Source: Hydractinia symbiolongicarpus (Eukaryota; Cnidaria; Hydrozoa; Anthoathecata; Hydractiniidae). Taken from it: a stretch of DNA of 64,000 nt. Shown in pieces: positions 24,391 to 38,400 of the stretch (its first letter is position 1; each line of letters opens with the position of its first letter). The notes under the pieces were generated by a model that was not told where the DNA came from, made no database searches, and saw only the letters and a program-made list of their open reading frames with translations. The translations under genes were made by a program, and so were the position numbers. The stretch is taken from contig NC_079886.1 in NCBI RefSeq assembly GCF_029227915.1, positions 28,560,501 to 28,624,500 of the forward strand, in the 5' to 3' direction.

Positions 24391-27071
24391 CGTTTTGCCG
24401 GCGATTAAACTCCTTTTATTCAGCGTCTCATCAAAAATAAAATCAGTTTTGAAAACTATAAGTCTCATGCGTTTTAGTGGTGAAAAAATAATTTAAAGAA
24501 TCGTTCGGGAAATGAGTTTACTCCCTGGGTACTTTCTTTGTATACTTTTGACTATACGGGCCGAGTCCGGGATTTACGGGAAATCACGGGTTTTCGTTTG
24601 CCGGCGATTAAACTCCTTTTATTCAGCGTCTCATCAAAAATGAAATCATTTTTGAAAACTACAAGTCTCATGCGTCTTAGTGGTAAAAAAATAATTTAAA
24701 AAATCGTTCGGGAAATGAGTTTACTCCCTGGGTACTTTCTTTGTATACTTTTGACTATACGGGCCGAGTGCGGGATTTACGGGAAATCGCGGTTTTCGTT
24801 TGCCGGCGATTAAACTCCTTTTATTCAGCGTCTCATCAAAAATGAAATCATTTTTGAAAACTACAAGTCTCATGGGTCTTAGTGGTAAAAAAATAATTTA
24901 AAAAATCGTTCGGGAAATGAGTTTACTCCCTGGGTACTTTCTTTCTATACATTCGACTATACGGGTCAAGCCCGGGATTTACGGGAACTCCCGGGTTTTC
25001 GTTTGCCGGCGATTAAAATGTTTTTATTCAGCGTCTCATCAAAAATGAAATCATTTTTGAAAACTACAAGTCTCATGCGTTTTAGTGGTGAAAAAATAAT
25101 TTAAAAAATCGTTCGGAAAATGAGTTTACTCCCTGGGTACTTTCTTTGTATACATTCGACCATACGGGCCGAGTCCGGGATATACGGGAAAGCGCGGGTT
25201 TTCGTTTGCCGGCGATTAAACTCCTTTTATTCAGCGTCTCATCAAAAATGAAATCATTTTTGGAAACTACAAGTCTCATGCGTTTTAGTGGTGAAAATAT
25301 AATTTAAAGAATCGTTCGGGAAATGAGTTTATTCCCTGCGTACTTTCTTTGTATACATTCGACTATACCGGCCGGTTCCGGGATTTAGGGTAAATCGCGG
25401 GTTTTCGTTTGCCGGCGATTAAACTCCTTTTATTCAGCGTCTCATCAAAAATGAAATCATTTTTGAAAACTACAAGTCTCATGGGTCTTAGTGGTAAAAA
25501 ATTAATTTAAAAAATCGTTCGGGAAATGAGTTTACTCCCAGTTTACTTTCTTTCTATACATTTGACTATACGGGTCAAGCCCGGGATTTACAGGAACTCC
25601 CGGGTTTTCGTTTGCCGGCGATTAAACTCTTTTTATTCAGCGTCTCATCAAAAATGAAATCATTTTTGAAAACTACAAGTCTCAAGCGTTTTAGTGGTGA
25701 AAAAATAATTTAAAAAATAGTTCGGAAAATGAGTTTACTCCCTGGGTACTTTCTTTGTATACATTCGACTATACGGGCCGAGTCCGGGATATACGGGAAA
25801 GCGCGGGTTTTCGTTTTGCCGGCGATTAAACTCCTTTTATTCAGCGTCTCATCAAAAATAAAATCAGTTTTGAAAACTATAAGTCTCATGCGTTTTAGTG
25901 GTGAAAAAATAATTTAAAGAATCGTTCGGGAAATGAGTTTACTCCCTGGGTACTTTCTTTGTATACTTTTGACTATACGGGCCGAGTCCGGGATTTACGG
26001 GAAATCACGGGTTTTCGTTTGCCGGCGATTAAACTCCTTTTATTCAGCGTCTCATCAAAAATGAAATCATTTTTGAAAACTACAAGTCTCATGCGTCTTA
26101 GTGGTAAAAAAATAATTTAAAAAATCGTTCGGGAAATGAGTTTACTCCCTGGGTACTTTCTTTGTATACTTTTGACTATACGGGCCGAGTGCGGGATTTA
26201 CGGGAAATCGCGGTTTTCGTTTGCCGGCGATTAAACTCCTTTTATTCAGCGTCTCATCAAAAATGAAATCATTTTTGAAAACTACAAGTCTCATGGGTCT
26301 TAGTGGTAAAAAAATAATTTAAAAAATCGTTCGGGAAATGAGTTTACTCCCTGGGTACTTTCTTTCTATACATTCGACTATACGGGTCAAGCCCGGGATT
26401 TACGGGAACTCCCGGGTTTTCGTTTGCCGGCGATTAAACTGTTTTTATTCAGCGTCTCATCAAAAATGAAATCATTTTTGAAAACTACAAGTCTCATGCG
26501 TTTTAGTGGTGAAAAAATAATTTAAAAAATCGTTCGGAAAATGAGTTTACTCCCTGGGTACTTTCTTTGTATACATTCGACCATACGGGCCGAGTCCGGG
26601 ATATACGGGAAAGCGCGGGTTTTCGTTTGCCGGCGATTAAACTCCTTTTATTCAGCGTCTCATCAAAAATGAAATCATTTTTGAAAACTACAAGTCTCAT
26701 GCGTTTTAGTGGTGAAAATATAATTTAAAGAATCGTTCGGGAAATGAGTTTATTCCCTGCGTACTTTCTTTGTATACATTCGACTATACCGGCCGGTTCC
26801 GGGATTTAGGGTAAATCGCGGGTTTTCGTTTGCCGGCGATTAAACTCCTTTTATTCAGCGTCTCATCAAAAATGAAATCATTTTTGAAAACTACAAGTCT
26901 CATGGGTCTTAGTGGTAAAAAATTAATTTAAAAAATCGTTCGGGAAATGAGTTTACTCCCAGTTTACTTTCTTTCTATACATTTGACTATACGGGTCAAG
27001 CCCGGGATTTACAGGAACTCCCGGGTTTTCGTTTGCCGGCGATTAAACTCTTTTTATTCAGCGTCTCATCA
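24230..27071 (+). repeat. Higher-order repeat, 7 monomers (1,421 bp) x2
   Basis: Two nearly identical units. Shared markers are tctcaagcgtttt, cgttttgccgg (one extra T), aaaaataaaatcag, gccgagtgcggg, cgaccatacggg, ataccggccgg and atgggtcttag. The type differs from the 20.9-23.7-kb unit and reappears from 35.4 kb. Confidence 0.92.
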
Positions 27072-28187
27072 AAAATGAAATCATTTTTGAAAACTACAAG
27101 TCTCATGCGTTTTAGTAGTGAAAAAATAATTTAAAAAATCGTTCGGAAAATGAGTTTACTCCCTGGGTACTTTCTTTGTATACATTCGACTATACGGGCC
27201 GAGTCCGGGATATACGGGAAAGCGCGGGTTTTCGTTTGCCGGCGATTAAACTCCTTTTAATCAGCGTCTCATCAAAAATGAAATCAGTTTTGAAAACTAT
27301 AAGTCTCATGCGTTTTAGTGGTGAAAAAATAATATAAAGAATCGTTCGGGAAATGAGTTTACTCCCTGGGTACTTTCTTTGTATACTTTTGACTATACGG
27401 GCCGAGTCCGGGATTTACGGGAAATCGCGGGTTTTCGTTTGCCGGCGATTAAACTCCTTTTATTCAGCGTCTTATCAAAAATGAAATCATTTTTGAAAAC
27501 TACAAGTCTCATGCGTCTTAGTGGTAAAAAAATAATTTAAAAAATCGTTCGGGAAATGAGTTTACTCCCTGGGTACTTTCTTTGTATACTTTTGCCTATA
27601 CGGGCCGAGTCCGGGATTTACGGGAAATCGCGGTTTTCGTTTGCCGGCGATTAAACTCCTTTTATTCAGCGTCTCATCAAAAATTAAATCATTTTTGAAA
27701 ACTACAAGTCTCATGGGTCTTAGTGGTAAAAAAATAATTTAAAAAATCGTTCGGGAAATGAGTTTACTCCCTGGGTACTTTCTTTCTATACATTCGAATA
27801 TACGGGTCAAGCCCGGGATTTACGGGAACTCCCGGGTTTTCGTTTGCCGGCGATTAAACTGTTTTTATTCAGCGTCTCATCAAAAATGAAATCATTTTTG
27901 AAAACTACAAGTCTCATGCGTTTTAGTAGTGAAAAAATAATTTAAAAAATCGTTCGGAAAATAAGTTTACTCCCTGGGTACTTTCTTTATATACAATCGA
28001 CTATACGGGCCTAGTCCGGGATATACGGGAAAGCGCGGGTTTTCGTTTTGCCGGCGATTAAACTCCTTTTATTCAGCGTCTCATCAAAAATTAAATCATT
28101 TTTGAAAACTACAAGTCTCATGGGTCTTAGTGGTAAAAAAATAATTTAAAAAATCGTTCGGGAAATGAGTTTACTCCCTGGGTACTT
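27072..28187 (+). repeat. Mixed satellite, partial match to about 34.5-35.4 kb
   Basis: Monomers with tttagtagtgaa, ttttaatcagcg (27,255, matching 34,764) and ttcgaatatacggg occur in the same order as near 34.6-35.4 kb. There is no clean tandem unit and nothing but satellite. Confidence 0.75.
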
Positions 28188-29379
28188 TCTTTCTATACAT
28201 TCGACTATACGGGTCAAGCCCGGGATTTACGGAAACTCCCGGGTTTTCGTTTGCCGGCGATTAAACTCTTTTTATTCAGCGTCTCATCAAAAATGAAATC
28301 ATTTTTGAAAACTACAAGTCTCATGCGTTTTAGTGGTGAAAAAATAATTTTAAAAATCGTTCGGAAAATGAGTTTACTTCCTGGGTACTTTCTTTGTATA
28401 CTTTTGACTATACGGGCCGAGTCCGGGATTTACGGGAAATCGCGGGTTTTCGTTTGCCGGCGATTAAACTCCTTTTATTCAGCGTCTCATCAAAAATTAA
28501 ATCATTTTTGAAAACTACAAGTCTCATGCGTCTTAGTGGTAAAAAAGTAACTTAAAAAATCGTTCGGGAAATGAGTTTACTCCCTGGGTACTTTCTTTCT
28601 ATACATTCGACTATACGGGTCAAGCCCGGGATTTACAGGAACTCCCGGGTTTTTGTTTGCCGGCGATTAAACTCTTTTTATTCAGCGTCTCATCAACAAT
28701 GAAATCATTTTTGAAAACTACAAGTCTCATGCGTTTTAGTGGTGAAAAAATAATTTAAAAAATCGTTCGGAAAATGAGTTTACTCCCTGGGTACTTTCTT
28801 TGTATACATTCGACTATACGGGCCGAGTCCGGGATATACGGGAAAGCGCGGGTTTTCGTTTGCCGGCGATTAAACTCCTTTTATTCAGCGTCTCATCAAA
28901 AATGAAATCATTTTTGAAAACTACAAGTCTCATGCGTCTTAGTGGTAAAAAAATAATTTAAAAAATCGTTCGGGAAATGAGTTTACTCCCTGGGTACTTT
29001 CTTTCTATACATTCGACTATACGGGTCAAGCCCGGGATTTACGGAAACTCCCGGGTTTTCGTTTGCCGGCGATTAAACTCTTTTTATTCAGCGTCTCATC
29101 AAAAATGAAATCATTTTTGAAAACTACAAGTCTCATGCGTTTTAGTGGTGAAAAAATAATTTAAAAAATCGTTCGGAAAATGAGTTTACTCCCTGGGTAC
29201 TTTCTTTGTATACATTCGCCTATACGGGCCGAGTCCGGGATATACGGGAAAGCGCGGGTTTTCGTTTGCCGGCGATTAAACGCCTTTTATTCAGCGTCTC
29301 ATCAAAAATGAAATCATTTTTGAAAACTACAAGTCTCATGCGTCTTAGTGGTAAAAAAATAATTTAAAAAATCGTTCGG

Positions 29380-30597
29380 GAAATGAGTTTACTCCCTGGG
29401 TACTTTCTTTGTATACATTCGACTATACGGGCCAAACCCGGGATTTACGGGAAATCGCAGGTTTTCGTTTGCCGGCGATTAAACTTCTTTTATTCCGCGT
29501 CTCATCAAAAATGAAATCATTTTTGAAAACTACAAGACTCATGCGTTTTAGTGGTGAAAATATAATTTAAAGAATCGTTCGGGAAATGAGTTTATTCCCT
29601 GCGTACTTTCTTTGCATACATTCGACTATACAGGCGGGTTCCGGGATTTAGGGTAAATCGCGGGTTTTCGTTTGCCGGAGATTAAACTCCTTTTATTCAT
29701 CGTCTCATCAAAAATGAAATCAGTTTTCAAAACTACAAGTCTTATGCGTTTTAGTGGTGGAAAAATGATTTAAAGAATCGTTCGGGAAATGAGTTTACTC
29801 CCTGGGTACTTTCTTTGTATACTTTTGACTATACGGGCCGAGTCCGGGATTTACGGGAAATCGGGGGTTTTCGTTTGCCGGCGATTAAACTCCTTTTATT
29901 CAGCGTCTCATCAAAAATGAAATCGTTTTTGAAAACTACAAGTCTTATGCGTTTTAGTGGTAAAAAATTGATTTAAAAAATCGTTCGGGAAATGAGTTTA
30001 CTCCCTGGGTACTTTCTTTGTATACATTCGACTATACGGGCCAAACCCGGGATTTACGGGAAATCGCAGGTTTTCGTTTGCCGGCGATTAAACTTCTTTT
30101 ATTCCGCGTCTCATCAAAAATGAAATCATTTTTGAAAACTACAAGACTCATGCGTTTTAGTGGTGAAAATATAATTTAAAGAATCGTTCGGGAAATGAGT
30201 TTATTCCCTGCGTACTTTCTTTGCATACATTCGACTATACAGGCGGGTTCCGGGATTTAGGGTAAATCGCGGGTTTTCGTTTGCCGGAGATTAAACTCCT
30301 TTTATTCATCGTCTCATCAAAAATGAAATCAGTTTTCAAAACTACAAGTCTTATGCGTTTTAGTGGTGGAAAAATGATTTAAAGAATCGTTCGGGAAATG
30401 AGTTTACTCCCTGGGTACTTTCTTTGTATACTTTTGACTATACGGGCCGAGTCCGGGATTTACGGGAAATCGCGGGTTTTCGTTTGCCGGCGATTAAACT
30501 CCTTTTATTCAGCGTCTCATCAAAAATGAAATCGTTTTTGAAAACTACAAGTCTTATGCGTTTTAGTGGTAAAAAATTGATTTAAAAAATCGTTCGG
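29380..30597 (+). repeat. Tandem trimer, 609-bp unit x2
   Basis: gccaaacccggg monomers at 29,431 and 30,040, each followed by acaggcgggttccggg and ggtggaaaaatgattt monomers, give an exact 609-bp repeat. One copy carries cgggggtttt where the other has cgcgggtttt. Confidence 0.9.
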
Positions 30598-33500
30598 GAA
30601 ATGAGTTTACTCCCAGTTTACTTTCTTTCTATACATTCGACTATACGGGCCGAGTCCGGGATATACGGGAAAGCGCGGGTTTTCGTTTGCCGGCGTTTAA
30701 ACTCCTTTTATTCAGCGTCTCATCAAAAATTAAATCATTTTTGAAAACTACAAGTCTCATGCGTCTTAGTGGTAAAAAAATAATTTAAAAAATCGTTCGG
30801 GAAATGAGTTTACTCCCTGGGTACTTTCTTTGTATACTTTTGACTATACGGGCCGAGTCCGGGATTTACGGGAAATCGCGGGTTTTCGTTTGCCGGCGAT
30901 TAAACTCCTTTTATTCAGCGTCTCATCAAAAATGAAATCATTTTTGAAAACTACAAGTCTCATGCGTCTTAGTGGTAAAAAAATAATTTAAAAAATCGTT
31001 CGGGAAATGAGTTTACTCCCTGGGTACTTTCTTTCTATACATTCGACTATACGGGTCAAGCCCAGGATTTACGGGAACTCCCGGGTTTTCGTTTGCCGGC
31101 GATTAAACTCTTTTTATTCAGCGTCTCATCAACAATGAAACCATTTTTGAAAACTACAAGTCTCATGCGTTTTAGTGGTGAAAAAATAATTTAAAAAATC
31201 GTTCGGAAAATGAGTTTACTCCCTGGGTACTTTCTTTGTATACATTCGACTATACGGGCCGAGTCCGGGATATACGGGAAAGCGCGGGTTTTCGTTTGCC
31301 GGCGATTAAACTCCTTTTATTCAGCGTCGCATCAAAAATGAAATCATTTTTGAAAACTACAAGTCTCATGCGTCTTAGTGGTAAAAAAATAATTTAAAAA
31401 ATCGTTCGGGAAATGAGTTTACTCCCTGGGTACTTTCTTTCTATACATTCGACTATACGAGTCAAGCCCGGGATTTACGGAAACTCCCGGGTTTTGGTTT
31501 GCCGGCGATTAAACTCTTTTTATTCAGCGTCTCATCAAAAATGAAATCATTTTTGAAAACTACAAGTCTCATGCGTTTTAGTGGTGAAAAAATAATTTAA
31601 AAAATCGTTCGGAAAATGAGTTTACTCCCTGGGTACTTTCTTTGTATACATTCGACTATACGGGCCGAGTCCGGGATATACGGGAAAGCGCGGGTTTTCG
31701 TTTGCCGGCGATTAAACGCCTTTTATTCAGCGTCTCATCAAAAATGAAATCATTTTTGAAAACTACAAGTCTTATGCGTTTTAGTGGTGGAAAAATGATT
31801 TAAAGAATCGTTCGGGAAATGAGTTTACTCCCTGGGTACTTTCTTTGTATACTTTTGACTGTACGGGCCGAGTCCGGGATTTACGGGAAATCGCGGGTTT
31901 TCGTTTGCCGGCGATTAAACTCCTTTTATTCAGCGTCTCATCAAAAATGAAATCATTTTTGAAAACTACAAGTCTCATGCGCCTTAGTGGTAAAAAAATA
32001 ATTTAAAAAATCGTTCGGGAAATGAGTTTACTCCCTGGGTACTTTCTTTCTATACATTCGACTATACGGGTCAAGCCCAGGATTTACGGGAACTCCCGGG
32101 TTTTCGTTTGCCGGCGATTAAACTCTTTTTATTCAGCGTCTCATCAACAATGAAACCATTTTTGAAAACTACAAGTCTCATGCGTTTTAGTGGTGAAAAA
32201 ATAATTTAAAAAATCGTTCGGAAAATGAGTTTACTCCCTGGGTACTTTCTTTGTATACATTCGACTATACGGGCCGAGTCCGGGATATACGGGAAAGCGC
32301 GGGTTTTTGTTTGCCGGCGATTAAACTCCTTTTATTCAGCGTCGCATCAAAAATGAAATCATTTTTGAAAACTACAAGTCTCATGCGTCTTAGTGGTAAA
32401 AAAATAATTTAAAAAATCGTTCGGAAAATGAGTTTACTCCCTGGGTACTTTCTTTCTATACATTCGACTATACGAGTCAAGCCCGGGATTTACGGAAACT
32501 CCCGGGTTTTGGTTTGCCGGCGATTAAACTCTTTTTATTCAGCGTCTCATCAAAAATGAAATCATTTTTGAAAACTACAAGTCTCATGCGTTTTAGTGGT
32601 GAAAAAATAATTTAAAAAATCGTTCGGAAAATGAGTTTACCCCCTGGGTACTTTCTTTGTATACATTCGACTATACGGGCCGAGTCCGGGATATACGGGA
32701 AAGCGCGGGTTTTCGTTTGCCGGCGATTAAACGCCTTTTATTCAGCGTCTCATCAAAAATGAAATCATTTTTGAAAACTACAAGTCTCATGCGTCTTAGT
32801 GGTAAAAAAATAATTTAAAAAATCGTTCGGGAAATGAGTTTACTCCCTGGGTACTTTCTTTGTATACATTCGACTATACGGGCCAAGCCCGGGATTTACG
32901 GGAAATCGCGGGTTTTCGTTTGCCGGCAATTAAACTTCTTTTATTCAGCGTCTCATCAAAAATGAAATCATTTTTGAAAACTACAAGACTCATGCGTTTT
33001 AGTGGTGAAAATATAATTTAAAGAATCGTTCGGGAAATGAGTTTATTCCCTGCGTACTTTCTTTGTATACATTCGACTATACAGGCCGGTTCCGGATTTA
33101 GGGTAAATCGCGGGTTTTCGTTTGCCGGAGATTAAACTCCTTTTATTTATCGTCTCATCAAAAATGAAATCAGTTTTCAAAACTACAAGTCTTATGCGTT
33201 TTAGTGGTGGAAAAATGATTTAAAGAATCGTTCGGGAAATGAGTTTACTCCCTGGGTACTTTCTTTGTATACTTTTGACTATACGGGCCGAGTCCGGGAT
33301 TTACGGGAAATCGCGGGTTTTCGTTTGCCGGCGATTAAAATCCTTTTATTCAGCGTCTCATCAAAAATGAAATCGTTTTTGAAAACTACAAGTTTTATGC
33401 GTTTTAGTGGTAAAAAATTAATTTAAAAAATCGTTCGGGAAATGAGTTTACTCCCAGTTTACTTTCTTTCTATACATTCGACTATACGGGCCGAGTCCGG

Positions 33501-34132
33501 GATATACGGGAAAGCGCGGGTTTTCGTTTGCCGGCGTTTAAACTCCTTTTATTCAGCGGCTCATCAAAAATGAAATCAGTTTTGAAAACTACAAGTCTCA
33601 TGCGTTTTAGTGGTGAAAAAATAATTTAAAGAATCGTTCGGGAAATGAGTTTAATCCCTGGGTACTTTCTTTGTATACTTTTGACTATACGGGCCGAGTC
33701 CGGGATTTAGGGGAAATCGCGGGTTTTCGTTTGCCAGCGATTAAACTCCTTTTATTCAGCGTCTCATCAAAAATGAAATCATTTTTGAAAACTACAAGTC
33801 TCATGCGTCTTAGTGGTAAAAAAATAATATAAAAAATCGTTCGGGAAATGAGTTTACTCCCAGTTTACTTTCTTTCTATACATTCGACTATGCGAGTCAA
33901 GCCCGGGATTTACGGGAACTCCCGGGTTTCCGTTTGATGGCGATTAAACTCCTTTTATTCAGCGTCTCATCACAAATGAAATCATTTTTGAAAACTACAA
34001 GTCTCAAGCGTTTTAGTGGTGAAAAAATAATTTAAAAAATAGTTCGGAAAATGAGTTTACTCCCTGGGTACTTTCTTTGTATACATTCGACTATACGGGC
34101 CGAGTCCGGGATATACGGGAAAGCGCGGGTTT
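30540..34132 (+). repeat. Macro-duplication, copy B (3.6 kb)
   Basis: Copy of 20,590-24,390. It has lost two monomers near 31.76 kb and gained one near 33.6 kb, each a whole-monomer event. A single-base loss (tccggattt near 33,092) explains the odd 9,743 offset. Confidence 0.88.
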
Positions 34133-35449
34133 TCGTTTGCCGGCGATTAAACTACTTTTATTAAGCGTCTCATCAAAAATGAAATCAGTTTTGAAAACTA
34201 CAAGTCTCATGCGTTTTAGTGGTGAAAAATAATTTAAAGAATCGTTCGGGAAATGAGTTTATTCCCTGCGTACTTTCTTTGTATACATTCGACTATACCG
34301 GCCGGTTCCGGGATTTAGGGTAAATCGCGGGTTTTCGTTTGCCGGCGATTAAACTCCTTTTATTCAGCGTCTCATCAAAAATGAAATCATTTTTGAAAAC
34401 TACAAGTCTCATGGGTCTTAGTGGTAAAAAATTAATTTAAAAAATCGTTCGGGAAATGAGTTTACTCCCAGTTTACTTTCTTTCTATACATTTGACTATA
34501 CGGGTCAAGCCCGGGATTTACAGGAACTCCCGGGTTTTCGTTTGCCGGCGATTAAACTCTTTTTATTCAGCGTCTCATCAAAAATGAAATCATTTTTGAA
34601 AACTACAAGTCTCATGCGTTTTAGTAGTGAAAAAATAATTTAAAAAATCGTTCGGAAAATGAGTTTACTCCCTGGGTACTTTCTTTGTATACATTCGACT
34701 ATACGGGCCGAGTCCGGGATATACGGGAAAGCGCGGGTTTTCGTTTGCCGGCGATTAAACTCCTTTTAATCAGCGTCTCATCAAAAATGAAATCAGTTTT
34801 GAAAACTATAAGTCTCATGCGTTTTAGTGGTGAAAAAATAATTTAAAGAATCGTTCGGGAAATGAGTTTACTCCCTGGGTACTTTCTTTGTATACTTTTG
34901 ACTATACGGGCCGAGTCCGGGATTTACGGGAAATCGCGGGTTTTCGTTTGCCGGCGATTAAACTCCTTTTATTCAGCGTCTTATCAAAAATGAAATCATT
35001 TTTGAAAACTACAAGTCTCATGCGTCTTAGTGGTAAAAAAATAATTTAAAAAATCGTTCGGGAAATGAGTTTACTCCCTGGGTACTTTCTTTGTATACTT
35101 TTGACTATACGGGCCGAGTCCGGGATTTACGGGAAATCGCGGTTTTCGTTTGCCGGCGATTAAACTCCTTTTATTCAGCGTCTCATCAAAAATTAAATCA
35201 TTTTTGAAAACTACAAGTCTCATGGGTCTTAGTGGTAAAAAAATAATTTAAAAAATCGTTCGGGAAATGAGTTTACTCCCTGGGTACTTTCTTTCTATAC
35301 ATTCGAATATACGGGTCAAGCCCGGGATTTACGGGAACTCCCGGGTTTTCGTTTGCCGGCGATTAAACTGTTTTTATTCAGCGTCTCATCAAAAATGAAA
35401 TCATTTTTGAAAACTACAAGTCTCATGCGTTTTAGTAGTGAAAGAATAA
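34133..35449 (+). repeat. Mixed satellite, distal copy of 26.7-27.9 kb material
   Basis: Carries ataccggccgg, atgggtcttag, tttagtagtg and ttttaatcagcg monomers in the same order as 26.7-27.9 kb. Only satellite is present. Confidence 0.75.
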
Positions 35450-38400
35450 TTTAAAGAATCGTTCGGGAAATGAGTTTACTCCCTGGGTACTTTCTTTGTA
35501 TACTTTTGACTATACGGGCCGAGTCCGGGATTTACGGGAAATCACGGGTTTTCGTTTGCCGGCGATTAAACTCCTTTTATTCAGCGTCTCATCAAAAATG
35601 AAATCATTTTTGAAAACTACAAGTCTCATGCGTCTTAGTGGTAAAAAAATAATTTAAAAAATCGTTCGGGAAATGAGTTTACTCCCTGGGTACTTTCTTT
35701 GTATACTTTTGACTATACGGGCCGAGTCCGGGATTTACCAGAAATCGCGGTTTTCGTTTGCCGGCGATTAAACTCCTTTTATTCAGCGTCTCATCAAAAA
35801 TGAAATCATTTTTGAAAACTACAAGTCTCATGGGTCTTAGTGGTAAAAAAATAATTTAAAAAATCGTTCGGGAAATGAGTTTACTCCCTGGGTACTTTCT
35901 TTCTATACATTCGACTATACGGGTCAAGCCCGGGATTTACGGGAACTCCCGGGTTTTCGTTTGCCGGCGATTAAATTGTTTTTATTCAGCGTCTCATCAA
36001 AAATGAAATCATTTTTGAAAACTACAAGTCTCATGCGTTTTAGTGGTGAAAAAATAATTTAAAAAATCGTTCGGAAAATGAGTTTACTCCCTGGGTACTT
36101 TCTTTGTATACATTCGACCATACGGGCCGAGTCCGGGATATACGGGAAAGCGCGGGTTTTCGTTTGCCGGCGATTAAACTCCTTTTATTCAGCGTCTCAT
36201 CAAAAATGAAATCATTTTTGAAAACTACAAGTCTCATGCGTTTTAGTGGTGAAAATATAATTTAAAGAATCGTTCGGGAAATGAGTTTATTCCCTGCGTA
36301 CTTTCTTTGTATACATTCGACTATACCGGCCGGTTCCGGGATTTAGGGTAAATCGCGGGTTTTCGTTTGCCGGCGATTAAACTCCTTTTATTCAGCGTCT
36401 CATCAAAAATGAAATCATTTTTGAAAACTACAAGTCTCATGGGTCTTAGTGGTAAAAAATTAATTTAAAAAATCGTTCGGGAAATGAGTTTACTCCCAGT
36501 TTACTTTCTTTCTATACATTTGACTATACGGGTCAAGCCCGGGATTTACAGGAACTCCCGGGTTTTCGTTTGCCGGCGATTAAACTCTTTTTATTCAGCG
36601 TCTCATCAAAAATGAAATCATTTTTGAAAACTACAAGTCTCATGCGTTTTAGTAGTGAAAAAATAATTTAAAAAATCGTTCGGAAAATGAGTTTACTCCC
36701 TGGGTACTTTCTTTGTATACATTCGACTATACGGGCCGAGTCCGGGATATACGGGAAAGCGCGGGTTTTCGTTTGCCGGCGATTAAACTCCTTTTAATCA
36801 GCGTCTCATCAAAAATGAAATCAGTTTTGAAAACTATAAGTCTCATGCGTTTTAGTGGGGAAAAAATAATTTAAAGAATCGTTCGGGAAATGAGTTTACT
36901 CCCTGGGTACTTTCTTTGTATACTTTTGACTATACGGGCCGAGTCCGGGATTTACGGGAAATCACGGGTTTTCGTTTGCCGGCGATTAAACTCCTTTTAT
37001 TCAGCGTCTCATCAAAAATGAAATCATTTTTGAAAACTACAAGTCTCATGCGTCTTAGTGGTAAAAAAATAATTTAAAAAATCGTTCGGGAAATGAGTTT
37101 ACTCCCTGGGTACTTTCTTTGTATACTTTTGACTATACGGGCCGAGTCCGGGATTTACCGGAAATCGCGGTTTTCGTTTGCCGGCGATTAAACTCCTTTT
37201 ATTCAGCGTCTCATCAAAAATGAAATCATTTTTGAAAACTACAAGTCTCATGGGTCTTAGTGGTAAAAAAATAATTTAAAAAATCGTTCGGGAAATGAGT
37301 TTACTCCCTGGGTACTTTCTTTCTATACATTCGACTATACGGGTCAAGCCCGGGATTTACGGGAACTCCCGGGTTTTCGTTTGCCGGCGATTAAATTGTT
37401 TTTATTCAGCGTCTCATCAAAAATGAAATCATTTTTGAAAACTACAAGTCTCATGCGTTTTAGTGGTGAAAAAATAATTTAAAAAATCGTTCGGAAAATG
37501 AGTTTACTCCCTGGGTACTTTCTTTGTATACATTCGACCATACGGGCCGAGTCCGGGATATACGGGAAAGCGCGGGTTTTCGTTTGCCGGCGATTAAACT
37601 CCTTTTATTCAGCGTCTCATCAAAAATGAAATCATTTTTGAAAACTACAAGTCTCATGCGTTTTAGTGGTGAAAATATAATTTAAAGAATCGTTCGGGAA
37701 ATGAGTTTATTCCCTGCGTACTTTCTTTGTATACATTCGACTATACCGGCCGGTTCCGGGATTTAGGGTAAATCGCGGGTTTTCGTTTGCCGGCGATTAA
37801 ACTCCTTTTATTCAGCGTCTCATCAAAAATGAAATCATTTTTGAAAACTACAAGTCTCATGGGTCTTAGTGGTAAAAAATTAATTTAAAAAATCGTTCGG
37901 GAAATGAGTTTACTCCCAGTTTACTTTCTTTCTATACATTTGACTATACGGGTCAAGCCCGGGATTTACAGGAACTCCCGGGTTTTCGTTTGCCGGCGAT
38001 TAAACTCTTTTTATTCAGCGTCTCATCAAAAATGAAATCATTTTTGAAAACTACAAGTCTCATGCGTTTTAGTAGTGAAAAAATAATTTAAAAAATCGTT
38101 CGGAAAATGAGTTTACTCCCTGGGTACTTTCTTTGTATACATTCGACTATACGGGCCGAGTCCGGGATATACGGGAAAGCGCGGGTTTTCGTTTGCCGGC
38201 GATTAAACTCCTTTTAATCAGCGTCTCATCAAAAATGAAATCAGTTTTGAAAACTATAAGTCTCATGCGTTTTAGTGGGGAAAAAATAATTTAAAGAATC
38301 GTTCGGGAAATGAGTTTACTCCCTGGGTACTTTCTTTGTATACTTTTGACTATACGGGCCGAGTCCGGGATTTACGGGAAATCGCGGGTTTTCGTTTGCC

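Noticed and set aside
30000-30600. 609-bp repeat as an assembly duplication error
   Set aside because: It cannot be excluded, but the copies differ at several bases, including cgggggtttt versus cgcgggtttt, so it is kept as real.
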